From contig MGPB01000011.1 of assembly GCA_001795455.1 (NCBI GenBank), forward strand, positions 60,869 through 124,868: a DNA stretch of 64,000 nucleotides, in the 5' to 3' direction. Position 1 is the stretch's first letter; every line of letters begins with the position of its first letter. Source of the stretch: Curvibacter sp. GWA2_63_95 (GTDB taxonomy: Bacteria; Pseudomonadota; Gammaproteobacteria; Burkholderiales; Burkholderiaceae_C). The translations under genes were made by a program, and so were the position numbers. Of the stretch, positions 42,111-51,061 are shown in pieces. The notes beneath the pieces were generated by a model. The model was given only the letters and a program-made list of their open reading frames with translations. It searched no databases and was not told where the DNA came from.

Positions 42111-44243
42111 ATGTCTGCCCCCTCCCCCAACGCCAACCACGGCATGAACCCCGCCCAACAAGAAGCGGTCAATTACCTGCACGGCCCCTGCCTGGTGCTG
42201 GCCGGGGCGGGCTCGGGCAAAACGCGGGTGATCACCCACAAGATCGGGCGCCTGATCCAGATGGGCATGCCGGCCAACCGCATTGCCGCCATCACCTTCA
42301 CCAACAAGGCTGCCGCCGAAATGCGCGAGCGCGCCAAGCAGCTGATTGGCCGCCCCGCCAAAGACGTGCTGGTGTGTACCTTCCACGCCTTGGGCGTGCG
42401 CATGCTGCGCGAAGACGGCGCGGTGCTGGGGCTCAAGCCCCAGTTCAGCATTCTGGACAGCGACGATGTGACTAGCATCCTCAAGGATGCGGGCGGCACG
42501 GTGGACGCGGCCACGGCGCGCCAGTGGCAGTGGACCATCAGCGCCTGGAAAAGCGCAGGGCTCACATCCACCGAAGCGCTGGCCCAGGCGGCGGACGACA
42601 ACGAACGCATCATCGCCACGGTGATGGGCCGCTACGAAGAGCGACTGACGGCCTACCAGAGCGTGGACTTTGACGACCTGATCAGCCTGCCCCTGAAACT
42701 GCTGCGCGACTACCCCGAGGTGCGCGAACGCTGGCAGGCCAAGCTGGGCCATGTGCTGGTGGACGAGTACCAGGACACCAACGCCACGCAGTACGAAGTC
42801 TTGAAGCTGCTGGTGGGCGAGAAGGCACGCTTCACCGCCGTGGGTGACGATGACCAGTCCATCTATGGCTGGCGCGGCGCCACGCTGGACAACCTGAAAA
42901 AACTGCCGGTGGACTTCCCCACGCTCAAGGTCATCAAGCTGGAGCAAAACTACCGCTCCACCAGCGCGATCCTGCGGGCGGCCAACAACGTGATCGGCCC
43001 CAACCCCAAGCTGTTTCCCAAGACGCTGTTCAGCGAGCTGGGCGAGGGCGAGCCAGTGCGTGTGGTGGACGCCGACAACGAAGAACACGAGGCCGAACGC
43101 GCCGTGGCCCGCATCCAGAGCCTGCGTGCCGAAGGCTTGGCGGACATGCAGGGCAAGCAGTACAAGGAGTTCCGCGACTTTGCCGTGCTGTACCGTGCCA
43201 ACCACCAGGCCAAGCCGTTCGAAAAAGCGCTGCGCCGGGCCGGCATCCCCTACAAGGTGTCGGGTGGGCAGAGCTTTTTTGACCGCGCCGAGATCCGCGA
43301 CCTGTGCGCCTGGTTTCGCCTGTGGAGCAACAACGACGACGACCCGGCGTTTCTGCGCGCGGTGACCACGCCCAAGCGGGGCATTGGCCACACCACGTTG
43401 GGCACGCTGGGCGTGTACGCCAGCCAGTACAAGCTGAGCCTGTTTGAGGCGCTGTTTTCCTCGTCCCTGGCCGCGGCCCTGAGCGCCAAGGCGCTGGGCA
43501 GCCTGCATGAGTTTGGCCGCTATATCAACGACCTGGAATTCCGCGCGCGCCATACCGAAGGCGCGGAGGCCGCCACCGCCTTCATGGCGGAATGGCTCAA
43601 GGAAATTGGCTACGAGAAACACCTGTACGACGGCGAGGAGAGTGAGAAGGTCGCCGCGGCCAAGTGGACCAATGTGCTGGAGTTTTGCGACTGGATGGCG
43701 CAGCGCTGCGGCGGGCAGATTGAAGACGCAGCGGGTGTGACCGCGCGCGAGGTCAAAAGCCTGCTGGAAGTGGCGCAGACCATCGCCCTGCTCTCCACCA
43801 TCAGCGAGCGCGAGAAGGACCAGGACGTGGTGACCCTGTCCACCCTGCACGCCTCCAAGGGGCTGGAGTGGCCGCATGTGCTGCTGGTGGGCGTGACCGA
43901 GGGCATGCTGCCCTTCAAGCTGGGCGACGGCGCCGACACCCTGGGCGGCTCCAGCATGGCCGACGAGTCGGTGAACGAAGACATGGCCACGCGCCTGCAG
44001 GAAGAGCGCCGCCTCATGTATGTGGGCATCACCCGCGCCCAGCGCAGCCTGGCCGTGAGCTGGACGCGCCGCCGCAAAAAAGGCCGCGAGATGGTGGCCG
44101 CCCTGCCCAGCCGCTTTATTGCCGAGATGGGCCTGGACCAAGCCACCGTACGCGAAGACCCGCGCGAAAAGCTGCGTGCCCTGCGCGCCGAGTTTGCCGC
44201 CAAAGCCCAAGCCAACGCGGCCAACGCCGCTGCACACAAATGA
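42111..44243 (+). CDS. rep: ATP-dependent DNA helicase Rep (UvrD family)
   Basis: Rep is a 3'-5' superfamily-1 helicase that helps forks pass obstacles. The 710-residue protein opens with LNPAQQEAV-like GMNPAQQEAVNYLHGP, then Walker A LAGAGSGKTRVIT, motif Ia ITFTNKAAAEM, Walker B VDEYQDTN, motif III DDDQSIYGWRGA, motif IV LEQNYRSTSAIL and motifs V-VI LSTLHASKGLEW and RLMYVGITRAQ. The full set favours Rep over PcrA/UvrD, but the paralogues are close. The ATG at 42111 is chosen as the usual start. Its stop overlaps the start of the phospholipase gene. Confidence 0.93.
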   Translation: MSAPSPNANHGMNPAQQEAVNYLHGPCLVLAGAGSGKTRVITHKIGRLIQMGMPANRIAAITFTNKAAAEMRERAKQLIGRPAKDVLVCTFHALGVRMLREDGAVLGLKPQFSILDSDDVTSILKDAGGTVDAATARQWQWTISAWKSAGLTSTEALAQAADDNERIIATVMGRYEERLTAYQSVDFDDLISLPLKLLRDYPEVRERWQAKLGHVLVDEYQDTNATQYEVLKLLVGEKARFTAVGDDDQSIYGWRGATLDNLKKLPVDFPTLKVIKLEQNYRSTSAILRAANNVIGPNPKLFPKTLFSELGEGEPVRVVDADNEEHEAERAVARIQSLRAEGLADMQGKQYKEFRDFAVLYRANHQAKPFEKALRRAGIPYKVSGGQSFFDRAEIRDLCAWFRLWSNNDDDPAFLRAVTTPKRGIGHTTLGTLGVYASQYKLSLFEALFSSSLAAALSAKALGSLHEFGRYINDLEFRARHTEGAEAATAFMAEWLKEIGYEKHLYDGEESEKVAAAKWTNVLEFCDWMAQRCGGQIEDAAGVTAREVKSLLEVAQTIALLSTISEREKDQDVVTLSTLHASKGLEWPHVLLVGVTEGMLPFKLGDGADTLGGSSMADESVNEDMATRLQEERRLMYVGITRAQRSLAVSWTRRRKKGREMVAALPSRFIAEMGLDQATVREDPREKLRALRAEFAAKAQANAANAAAHK

Positions 44244-45259
44244 CTTCACGCACCATAAATGCTCTTATTTTTATAGCTGCTTGCGCACTATCCACGGGGG
44301 CTACAGCACAAAATGGCACTGAAGCCATGGCCAGCAACATGTCAGAGCCCCAAGTGGCCGCCAGCGTGAGCACCTCGGTGCCGGTGGAGGTGGTGAGCTG
44401 CAAAAACCCGGCGGCCACGCCCCTGTCGCGCTTTTGGGAGCTGGAGCCAGCCAGCGACTGCGGCACCTTTGGTATTCGCGGCTACCGGCCCATCAGCCTG
44501 TCGGTCATCGGCTCGGACAGTGTGAATACGGCACCCAGCTCCCCCGCGGCGGGACATACGGCCAGTTTTCAGCCCTACACCACCACCGAGACGCGCATCC
44601 AGCTCTCGGTGCGCACCAAGGTGGCCCAGGGCCTGCTGACTGGCGGCGACCCGAACCGCCTCGACTCCCTCTGGTTCGCCTACAGCCAGCAGTCCTACTG
44701 GCAGCTGTTCAATGCCGACCTGTCACGCCCCTTTCGCGCCACCGACCACGAGCCCGAACTCACCTACATCTTCCCGCTGGAGTCGGCCTTGCCCTCGGGC
44801 TGGCGCCTGCGCTACGGTGGCGTGAGCTTGAACCACCAGAGCAACGGCCAGAGCCTGCCACTCTCACGCAGCTGGAACCGGGTGATTGCCCGCGCCGGAC
44901 TGGAGCTGGGCAATACAGTCGCCATCAACGCCAGCCTCTGGCAACGGCTGCCCGAAGATGCCTCGAGCGACGACAACCCTGACATCGAAGACATGGTGGG
45001 CCGCGCCGAGGTGGCCGCGGCCTGGAATCTGAACCCCTCCAACACCCTGGCGCTGACGCTGCGCCACTCCCTCAAGGGCGAAGGCAACGGCTCAGTCCGG
45101 CTGGGCTGGCTGTACAAGATTGGCAGCGCCGGTAACCGTAGCGACCGCAGCAGCTTGCGCTTCCATACCGAGCTGTTCAGCGGCTACGGGGATTCTTTGA
45201 TGGACTACAACCGCCGCCGCACCGTGCTGAGTGTGGGGCTGACGTTGCTGGACTGGTAA
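44240..45259 (+). CDS. pldA: Outer-membrane phospholipase A (PldA family)
   Basis: PldA is a calcium-dependent outer-membrane beta-barrel that cleaves acyl chains from phospholipids. The 339-residue precursor has the active-site region GGVSLNHQSNGQSLPLSRSW near residue 195 with the His and Ser of the NHQSNG motif and the Asn of SWNR. Barrel-like alternating strands follow, and the protein ends in SVGLTLLDW with a C-terminal aromatic residue. The signal peptide (residues 1-22) is encoded by a copy of the dispersed repeat. The ATG overlaps the rep stop (ATGA). Confidence 0.92.
   Translation: MTSRTINALIFIAACALSTGATAQNGTEAMASNMSEPQVAASVSTSVPVEVVSCKNPAATPLSRFWELEPASDCGTFGIRGYRPISLSVIGSDSVNTAPSSPAAGHTASFQPYTTTETRIQLSVRTKVAQGLLTGGDPNRLDSLWFAYSQQSYWQLFNADLSRPFRATDHEPELTYIFPLESALPSGWRLRYGGVSLNHQSNGQSLPLSRSWNRVIARAGLELGNTVAINASLWQRLPEDASSDDNPDIEDMVGRAEVAAAWNLNPSNTLALTLRHSLKGEGNGSVRLGWLYKIGSAGNRSDRSSLRFHTELFSGYGDSLMDYNRRRTVLSVGLTLLDW
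44256..44316 (-). repeat. Dispersed repeat, copy 10 (encodes the PldA signal peptide)
   Basis: The plus strand reads ATAAATGCTCTTATTTTTATAG then CTGCTTGCGCACTATCCACG, GGGGCTACAGCACAAAATGGC. It is the same orientation relative to its gene as copy 6, and the stretch TTTTTATAGCTGCTTGCGCA is identical in both. It encodes NALIFIAACALSTGATAQNG, the signal peptide core and cleavage region. Confidence 0.88.
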
Positions 45260-45286
45260 GCCCGCAGCTTCTGCGGGTGCTACGGC

Positions 45287-45859
45287 CTAGCGGTGGCCGT
45301 TGTAACCGGTTTGGAAGGAGGAGTCGGCAAAGCCCAATGCACCAGCACCCTTGGCCGAACCAAATTCGGCGTCGTGCAAGTCGGCCAACACCATCATGGC
45401 GTCAGCTGCTTCCTGGTTGAACCCAATGCGGGCATTGCCCATGCCGTCACCACCGTTCATGATCAGCTTGTTGATGTACACACTGCATTCTTTATAGCCC
45501 CACAGGGTGCGAATGGTGTTGGCGATGCGATGGTGGTGCAACTCCACAACGTCCAACGCAGCCTTCATGCGCTGGGCCGGGCTGGCGTCCTCCAGGCTCA
45601 GCGGCTGGGTGGGGATTTCGAGGTCAGGGTACGCCTCGGCAGCCTTGGCCAGGCTGCGGGCACTGGGCTCAGGGGCCAAAGGCACGGCACGGGTAATGGG
45701 CGGCAGATCCAGAAACCGCGAGTCTTGCTCTGCCAGCGCACTGTCCCACAGGCTCCACGCCGTGTCGGGGTCATCCTCTTTCACCTCCAGACCACGCGAA
45801 TCCGGCGCATCCTTGGCGGGATCTGGCGTAACACCTTTGCCCCGAAACATGCTGAACAT
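45287..45859 (-). CDS. Conserved hypothetical protein beside tRNA-Phe
   Basis: I do not recognise the family. The 190-residue soluble product has a polar N-terminal half (DDPDTAWSLWDSALAEQDSR, SARSLAKAAEAYPDLEI) and a more conserved-looking C-terminal half (RMKAALDVVELHHHRIANTIRTLWGYKECSVYINKLIM, DGMGNARIGFNQEAADAMMVLADLH). The start is the ATG at 45859 (MFSMFRGK) with GAGGGGG in good position. The gene is monocistronic in appearance; the 207 bases up to tRNA-Phe hold only the tRNA terminator. Confidence 0.8.
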   Translation of the reverse strand: MFSMFRGKGVTPDPAKDAPDSRGLEVKEDDPDTAWSLWDSALAEQDSRFLDLPPITRAVPLAPEPSARSLAKAAEAYPDLEIPTQPLSLEDASPAQRMKAALDVVELHHHRIANTIRTLWGYKECSVYINKLIMNGGDGMGNARIGFNQEAADAMMVLADLHDAEFGSAKGAGALGFADSSFQTGYNGHR

Positions 45860-46026
45860 GAGACCCCCTCGTGTTGTCGGCTGCATGTTACTCCAGCCCA
45901 TTTTGTTTTGCCAACCTGCCTTGCCCTGCGCGCAACGAGGTGCTTGGAAAGGGAGCGTACCCTCCGGCATACAGCCCGGCAATAGCCCATGTGGACTACT
46001 GGGCAACCCACGCAAAAAGCGGAGGC

Positions 46027-46061
46027 AAAAAAAATGGCTTCCATTTCTGGAAGCCATTTTT
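46027..46061 (-). terminator. Rho-independent terminator after tRNA-Phe
   Basis: On the minus strand: AAAAATGGCTTCC, loop AGAAAT, GGAAGCCATTTTTTTT. The 9-10 base stem and long T-run make a textbook terminator, starting six bases after the tRNA 3' end. Confidence 0.93.
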
Positions 46062-46066
46062 AGGTT

Positions 46067-46142
46067 TGGTGGCCTGGGGCGGAATCGAACCACCGACACA
46101 AGGATTTTCAATCCTCTGCTCTACCGACTGAGCTACCGGGCC
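46067..46142 (-). tRNA. tRNA-Phe (GAA)
   Basis: The 76-base gene folds as a cloverleaf with an encoded CCA end. The anticodon loop is TTGAAAA (anticodon GAA) on stem GAGGA/TCCTT, the T arm has GGTTCGATTCC, and the D arm has AGCTCAGTCGGTAGAGC. The acceptor stem GGCCCGG pairs with CCAGGCC with one C-A mismatch. Confidence 0.96.
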
Positions 46143-46166
46143 TGAGCCTTGAATTATAGCATCAGT

Positions 46167-46838
46167 TTAGGGGCCATTCCGCTTGCCGCGGGTCAGATCC
46201 ACACCCAATTGTTTGAGCTTGCGGTACAGGTGGGTACGCTCCAGGCCGGTTTTCTCCGCAACCCGCGTCATCGACCCATTTTCTTTGGCCAAGTGGTACT
46301 CAAAATATGCCTTCTCAAACTCGTCCCGCGCTTCACGCAGGGGCTTGTCCAACATGAAGCGCTGCTCGGACACCGGACCGGCATCCACAGCGACCACGGC
46401 ATGTGCCGCGGGTGAAGCGACAGGCTCGGCGGCCAGGAAACTGCTTGCTGGCAGTGGCACGGTTTTGCGCAAGTTGTTGCGCGCCAACCCCTGTTCCACC
46501 GCCTTGAGCAGTTTTTGCAGGGTGACCGGTTTTTCTAGGAACGCAAGGGCACCGATTTTGGTGGCTTCCACAGCGGTATCGATGGTGGCGTGGCCACTCA
46601 TCATGATGACGGGCATGGTGAGGGCCCCCGTAGACGACCATTCCTTGAGCAAGGTTACGCCATCGGTGTCTGGCATCCAGATATCCAGCAGGACCAAGTC
46701 CGGGCGCTCACGCTGGCGCGCGGCACGGGCTTGTGCGGCATTCTCAGCAAGCTCGACGGTGTGGCCTTCGTCATTGAGAATTTCCCAGAGCAATTCCCGA
46801 ATGCCGTGCTCGTCGTCTACTACCAGTATGTTTGCCAT
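46167..46838 (-). CDS. ntrX: NtrX-type response regulator (short form)
   Basis: The 223-residue regulator has a receiver domain (about 1-120) with the phospho-acceptor Asp in VLLDIWMPDTDG, the Thr/Ser in IMMSGHA and the Lys in LEKPV, a linker, and a C-terminal Fis-type helix-turn-helix (MTRVAEKTGLERTHLYRKLKQLGV). It lacks the central AAA+/sigma-54 domain of classical NtrX, as is the rule in this group of betaproteobacteria. The ATG at 46838 gives MANILVVDDE. Its partner kinase NtrY is encoded directly upstream. Confidence 0.92.
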   Translation of the reverse strand: MANILVVDDEHGIRELLWEILNDEGHTVELAENAAQARAARQRERPDLVLLDIWMPDTDGVTLLKEWSSTGALTMPVIMMSGHATIDTAVEATKIGALAFLEKPVTLQKLLKAVEQGLARNNLRKTVPLPASSFLAAEPVASPAAHAVVAVDAGPVSEQRFMLDKPLREARDEFEKAYFEYHLAKENGSMTRVAEKTGLERTHLYRKLKQLGVDLTRGKRNGP

Positions 46839-46873
46839 TGTTAGCGCAGTCCCTTTGATGCCCTTGTCCGCAC

Positions 46874-49147
46874 TCAACCTTGTGCGCTGTGGTCTATAGC
46901 CAATGATAACGACACTTGCGCACCTGTTACCTTGCCTTCGGTGGTGCGGTTGGTGATATCCACACGCGTGCCATGCTCGTCAGCAATTTTTTTCACTACC
47001 GCCAGACCGAGCCCCGTGCCCTTGGTTTTGGTGGTGACGTAGGGCTCAAAGGCGCGCTTGAGGATGTGCTCCGGGAACCCCGTGCCTTGGTCTTGAACCG
47101 ATAGCCGCACACGGTCTGCAACAGCCAGGTGCTGGGTGCGCAATACGACACGGCCAGGCCCCGACAAAGTCGCGGACTCTGTCGCGTCTTGCGCGTTTTG
47201 CACCAGGTTGTGGATCACTTGCCGCAGTTGCTGCGCGTCACCCCGCACAGGGGGACAGGCTTCGTCCAGATCAGCGACCAGGACCACCTTGCTGACATCG
47301 GATTCATAGAGTTGAAGAACATCACGCACCAGTGCATTCAAATCCACCGGCTTGAGTTCTGCGGAAGGCAAGCGCGCGTAATCACGAAACTCATTAACCA
47401 GCCGCTTCATGGCGTCGACCTGGTCAACAATGGTTTTCACTGATTTGGTCAGAATGCCCAGTTCGACGCCCTCCAGCTTGCCGGCCAGCTTCATTTCCAT
47501 GCGCTCCGCAGAAAGCTGGATTGGGGTTAGCGGATTCTTGATTTCGTGGGCCAACCGGCGCGCGACTTCGCCCCATGCCTGGGCTCTCTGCGCGGAGACG
47601 ATTTCGGAGATGTCGTCGAACACCAACAGGCGCTGGGCACTGGGCAACTCCGCACCCCGTGCCACCAGCGTGACTGCACGTTCAAAAGGACTTTGGATCG
47701 CAGTGTTTCCACCCAGTTCGAAAGACTGCTGCCAGTGATCCAGCCCATGCTCAGCGCGGTTGGTCAGATACTGGGCAAATTGGTTTTGCACCGCATCACC
47801 GAAAGTCTGCAGGCCCGGCACCTCGGAGAGAAGCTGGCCTTCGTATGCGGTCAGTGGCAACTGCAGAATGCGGGTAGCCCCGGGATTGGACGAAACGATA
47901 CGACCATCGGGCGCCAACACAACAACCCCCGAGGTCAGGTTGTCCAGAATCGTCTGCAAATTCGCACGGGCAGCGTCTACCTGTGACATGCTGGCTTCCA
48001 CCGAGAGGCGGGCATCCGCCAATTGCTGCGTCATCGACGCAAAGGCGCGTGTCAGCCCGCCCAGTTCATCGCGCCCCTGCATGGCAAGTTTGGGGGTCAA
48101 GTCCCCTGCCGCCACCTGACTCACGCCCTCTGTGAGCAATAGCAGGGGTTTGGCGATCTGATTACCCAAGACGACAGCGAGCAGCACGGCACCAAAAACG
48201 GCCAGAAAAAGGCTGAGCGTCAGCGTGCCGATGTACATGCGCTTGAGGCCCTCACGGGCCAGGGCTCGTTCCTGGTATTCACGGTTGGCAGCCTCCACCG
48301 CCAAGGCGTTGGCCACCAAGCCCGTTGGCAGCGTACGCGAGACCAGCATGTAGCGCGTTTCTGCGGACAAGCCCAACACCGAACTCGAGACCGGCACCAG
48401 GGCCTTGATCTGCGCATTGGCCAGGGCCCCGGGAACGGCGTCTTCAAGCCCCTCGACCCAAGCCAGAGCGCGCTCTTGCCGCGCGGCCCGAAACTGGCTG
48501 GAACTCGGCTTGTCCGGGCTCAGTTGAAACCGAGACAGCCCCACACTGGAAATCAGCTTGCCAGAGCCGGACCAGACCGTGATGTCAGTCGCCCCCAATT
48601 GGTCCAGCAAGCGCTCGGCGACCTCGCCGGTCGCGGAGTCACTGGTTTCCACCAACTGGCTGGCGGCCGCACGCGATTTGGTTGCGAGGTCGCTGGACAA
48701 GGTTTCCAGGGTCACACGCCCCAAGCTCAGCCCTGCCTCCAACGCACCCTCGACCTTTACATCGAACCAGGTTTCGATGGAACGAGACACGAATTGGTAG
48801 GACACCACGTAGATCAACAGTCCGGGCATGACCCCAACCAGCGCAAAGATGGTGGCCAACTTGACCAGCAGACGGCTGCCAAAACGCCCTTGTCGTAGGC
48901 GTGCCATCAGCCGATAGCCAACCCACGCGATGGCCACGCCCAGCAGGGTTGCCACCACCACATTCACCACAAATAAGCGCGCGTAGTTCTGTTCGTAGAG
49001 TTCGCGGTTGTTGGTTGCTTGGGTCAGCAGGTACAGCAACAACAGGCCAATCAGCACCATGGCGGCGGCCCCCAGTGCCACTGCTCGCCGTACGGCGCGC
49101 GAGGTCTGGTGCCCAGGATTGGCCACCAGATTCTGCGCAGGCTTCAT
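46874..49147 (-). CDS. ntrY: NtrY-type membrane sensor histidine kinase
   Basis: The 757-residue kinase has three or four helices (about 22-42, 57-80, 95-117 and near 305-325), a periplasmic region between them, HAMP (about 330-385), PAS (about 395-500), HisKA with LAHEIKNPLTPIQLSAERM and HATPase with NLVQNAQDA, VQDQGTGFP and GTGLGLAVVKKI. These features and the adjacent ntrX define NtrY, linked in other bacteria to nitrogen, redox or envelope control. The start overlaps the DUF4390 stop. Transcription probably comes from further upstream. Confidence 0.92.
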   Translation of the reverse strand: MKPAQNLVANPGHQTSRAVRRAVALGAAAMVLIGLLLLYLLTQATNNRELYEQNYARLFVVNVVVATLLGVAIAWVGYRLMARLRQGRFGSRLLVKLATIFALVGVMPGLLIYVVSYQFVSRSIETWFDVKVEGALEAGLSLGRVTLETLSSDLATKSRAAASQLVETSDSATGEVAERLLDQLGATDITVWSGSGKLISSVGLSRFQLSPDKPSSSQFRAARQERALAWVEGLEDAVPGALANAQIKALVPVSSSVLGLSAETRYMLVSRTLPTGLVANALAVEAANREYQERALAREGLKRMYIGTLTLSLFLAVFGAVLLAVVLGNQIAKPLLLLTEGVSQVAAGDLTPKLAMQGRDELGGLTRAFASMTQQLADARLSVEASMSQVDAARANLQTILDNLTSGVVVLAPDGRIVSSNPGATRILQLPLTAYEGQLLSEVPGLQTFGDAVQNQFAQYLTNRAEHGLDHWQQSFELGGNTAIQSPFERAVTLVARGAELPSAQRLLVFDDISEIVSAQRAQAWGEVARRLAHEIKNPLTPIQLSAERMEMKLAGKLEGVELGILTKSVKTIVDQVDAMKRLVNEFRDYARLPSAELKPVDLNALVRDVLQLYESDVSKVVLVADLDEACPPVRGDAQQLRQVIHNLVQNAQDATESATLSGPGRVVLRTQHLAVADRVRLSVQDQGTGFPEHILKRAFEPYVTTKTKGTGLGLAVVKKIADEHGTRVDITNRTTEGKVTGAQVSLSLAIDHSAQG

Positions 49148-49761
49148 TTCACGACCTCTGGTGGAAGAAGCTCTGAACGCACGACGGAGATATCCCATTC
49201 CGACTGGCCAATCGCACCAATCTGGAAGGGCCGCGGCAACTGCCCCAGATCCAGACGGAAACGAAACTCGAAACGGTGGCGCACCGCGGGATCCAGTTCA
49301 TTGGCGCCCGCAACACGCCAACGCGAAATACGCTTGATGGTGACAAGGGCTTGCTGCAGAGTGTCAAAACTCTGGTTCAAGGCGAGGCCCTGGCCGGCTG
49401 CGCTCGCGGCCCCCGAACTGATATTGAGTCGCCAGCGGCGTGTGAGCGGCTGAAACGCCAAACGAAAGTGGCGGGCAGATGAGGCAACGGACTTGTCGTA
49501 CCAGTACCACCGTTCGCGCAAAAGCTCCGTTTCTGCCACGAACACCATAGGAATGCCTTTGAGCAAGGCCTCCTCCACGGTAGCGGACAGCTCAAATTGC
49601 AGTTGGGCCGAGAAGCTCAGCTCTTCGCTGCTGCGCTCCAGCTCGAAAGACACGATTTCTGCAGCCCCTTGGGCTCTACCCAACAGGCAGAAGCTCAAAA
49701 AACAGGCGGTCAAGAGCCAGCGCACCGCCCACTCAGGCCGCACGCTTCTCAAAAAGTGCAT
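49144..49761 (-). CDS. DUF4390 domain protein
   Basis: The 205-residue product begins MHFLRSV and has a signal peptide or helix (WLLTACFLSFCLLGRAQG), then a domain of the DUF4390 family: SAQLQFELSATVEEALLKGIPMVF, ERWYWYDKSV, FRLAFQPLTRRWRLN and SRWRVAG. It is an exported or membrane-anchored protein of unknown role, often found before ntrY. The ATG lies 29 bases inside rsmB, and the stop overlaps ntrY, so the cluster is tightly packed. Confidence 0.88.
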   Translation of the reverse strand: MHFLRSVRPEWAVRWLLTACFLSFCLLGRAQGAAEIVSFELERSSEELSFSAQLQFELSATVEEALLKGIPMVFVAETELLRERWYWYDKSVASSARHFRLAFQPLTRRWRLNISSGAASAAGQGLALNQSFDTLQQALVTIKRISRWRVAGANELDPAVRHRFEFRFRLDLGQLPRPFQIGAIGQSEWDISVVRSELLPPEVVK

Positions 49762-51058
49762 AGAAAAAACCGTCGTGGTCACCCAAGGGATTGTCAGCCA
49801 CAACCGGGTGATCATGGCTGCCACGCGGCAGCAAATGCCCCGGGGATGGCAGCAAAGTGGCATCAGTGTTGTGTGCAAGAAACGCTTGCACTTGATCATC
49901 CCCCTCCGCCCGAAAGATGGAGCAAGTGCAAAACAGCAGCCGCCCACCAGGCACCACCAAGGGCCACAAAGTCTGCAAAAGACGACGCTGAGTGGCTGCC
50001 AGTTGGGCTACATCGCTTTCCCGACGCAACCAGCGTATATCGGGGTGACGGCGCACAATGCCCGACGCAGTACACGGTGCGTCCAGCAAGATCAAATGGA
50101 AAGGACGACCATCCCACCAGCTAGGTACGGCACTGGCGTCCGCCACAATCACCTGCGGGCAAAGGCCCAGCCGCTGCACATTGCTGTTAATACGCTGTGC
50201 GCGGTGCGCATCAACCTCCAGCGCCACCACCTCGGCGTCGGTGAGCTCCAGCAAATGGCCAGTCTTTCCGCCTGGAGCGGCGCAGGCATCCAAAATTCGC
50301 CACGCTCCTGCGGCTGCGTAGCCCTCGACCAACAAGGGTGCGGCAACCTGGGCGGCTGCGTCCTGCACCGATACCCACCCGTCACCAAACCCCGGTAATG
50401 CCTGCACAGGCGCGGGGTGCTGGAGCTCGATGGCGCTGGCCGACAAGTGTTTCCCACTCAGACCTGCGGCCTGCAGCAATGACAGATAGGCCTGTGGCTG
50501 CACACGACGCTGGTTGACGCGCAAGGTCATGGGTGCATGCCGGTTGGCTGCTTCCAAAATCTGCATCCACTGCTGGGGGTGGTCTTGCTGCAGGCGCGCA
50601 ATCCACCAGCGTGGGTGATTCCACAAGGCCACAGGGTCCGCATCTGTGGCGGCCAGCAGGGTTTCGCGCTCACGCAAAAACCGCCGCAAGCACGCATTGA
50701 TAAAGTTGGCCTGCGCCTTGGTTTCAGGCTGCCGCTTGGCGGCCTCTACCGACTGGTTGACGAGAGTGAACGCATCGTAAGCACTGTCGTCGGCGTTCCA
50801 GGCCAAGGCCAGCGCCGAGCACAACAGCGCATCGGCCATGGGCGGTGGTGCCTTGCGAACCAGTTGAGCCCGCAGTGCCTGCGCACGCCCCCAATGCCGC
50901 CAGACATGGAAACACAAGGCCTGAACGCCTCCGCGCAACGCGGCGTCCACCGCCTCCAGTGCCGTGGTGCCTGATGCGCCCGACATCACGGCTTGGTTTA
51001 CCCGCGCAACGTGCTGCAATTGGCGCCACAAAGGAGGCGCATTTACCGATTGAGTCAT
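49733..51058 (-). CDS. rsmB: 16S rRNA (cytosine-967-C5)-methyltransferase RsmB
   Basis: RsmB methylates C967 of 16S rRNA. The 441-residue protein has an N-terminal NusB-like helical domain (about 10-150: EAVDAALRGGVQALCFHVWRH, FINACLRRFLRE) and a C-terminal SAM-dependent domain (DACAAPGGKTGHLLEL, LLDAPCTASGIVRRHPD, FCTCSIFRAEG) with the two catalytic-region cysteines. The ATG is at 51058, three bases after the LemA-like stop region. It begins the coupled run rsmB-DUF4390-ntrY-ntrX. Confidence 0.96.
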   Translation of the reverse strand: MTQSVNAPPLWRQLQHVARVNQAVMSGASGTTALEAVDAALRGGVQALCFHVWRHWGRAQALRAQLVRKAPPPMADALLCSALALAWNADDSAYDAFTLVNQSVEAAKRQPETKAQANFINACLRRFLRERETLLAATDADPVALWNHPRWWIARLQQDHPQQWMQILEAANRHAPMTLRVNQRRVQPQAYLSLLQAAGLSGKHLSASAIELQHPAPVQALPGFGDGWVSVQDAAAQVAAPLLVEGYAAAGAWRILDACAAPGGKTGHLLELTDAEVVALEVDAHRAQRINSNVQRLGLCPQVIVADASAVPSWWDGRPFHLILLDAPCTASGIVRRHPDIRWLRRESDVAQLAATQRRLLQTLWPLVVPGGRLLFCTCSIFRAEGDDQVQAFLAHNTDATLLPSPGHLLPRGSHDHPVVADNPLGDHDGFFYALFEKRAA

Positions 51059-51061
51059 AAG

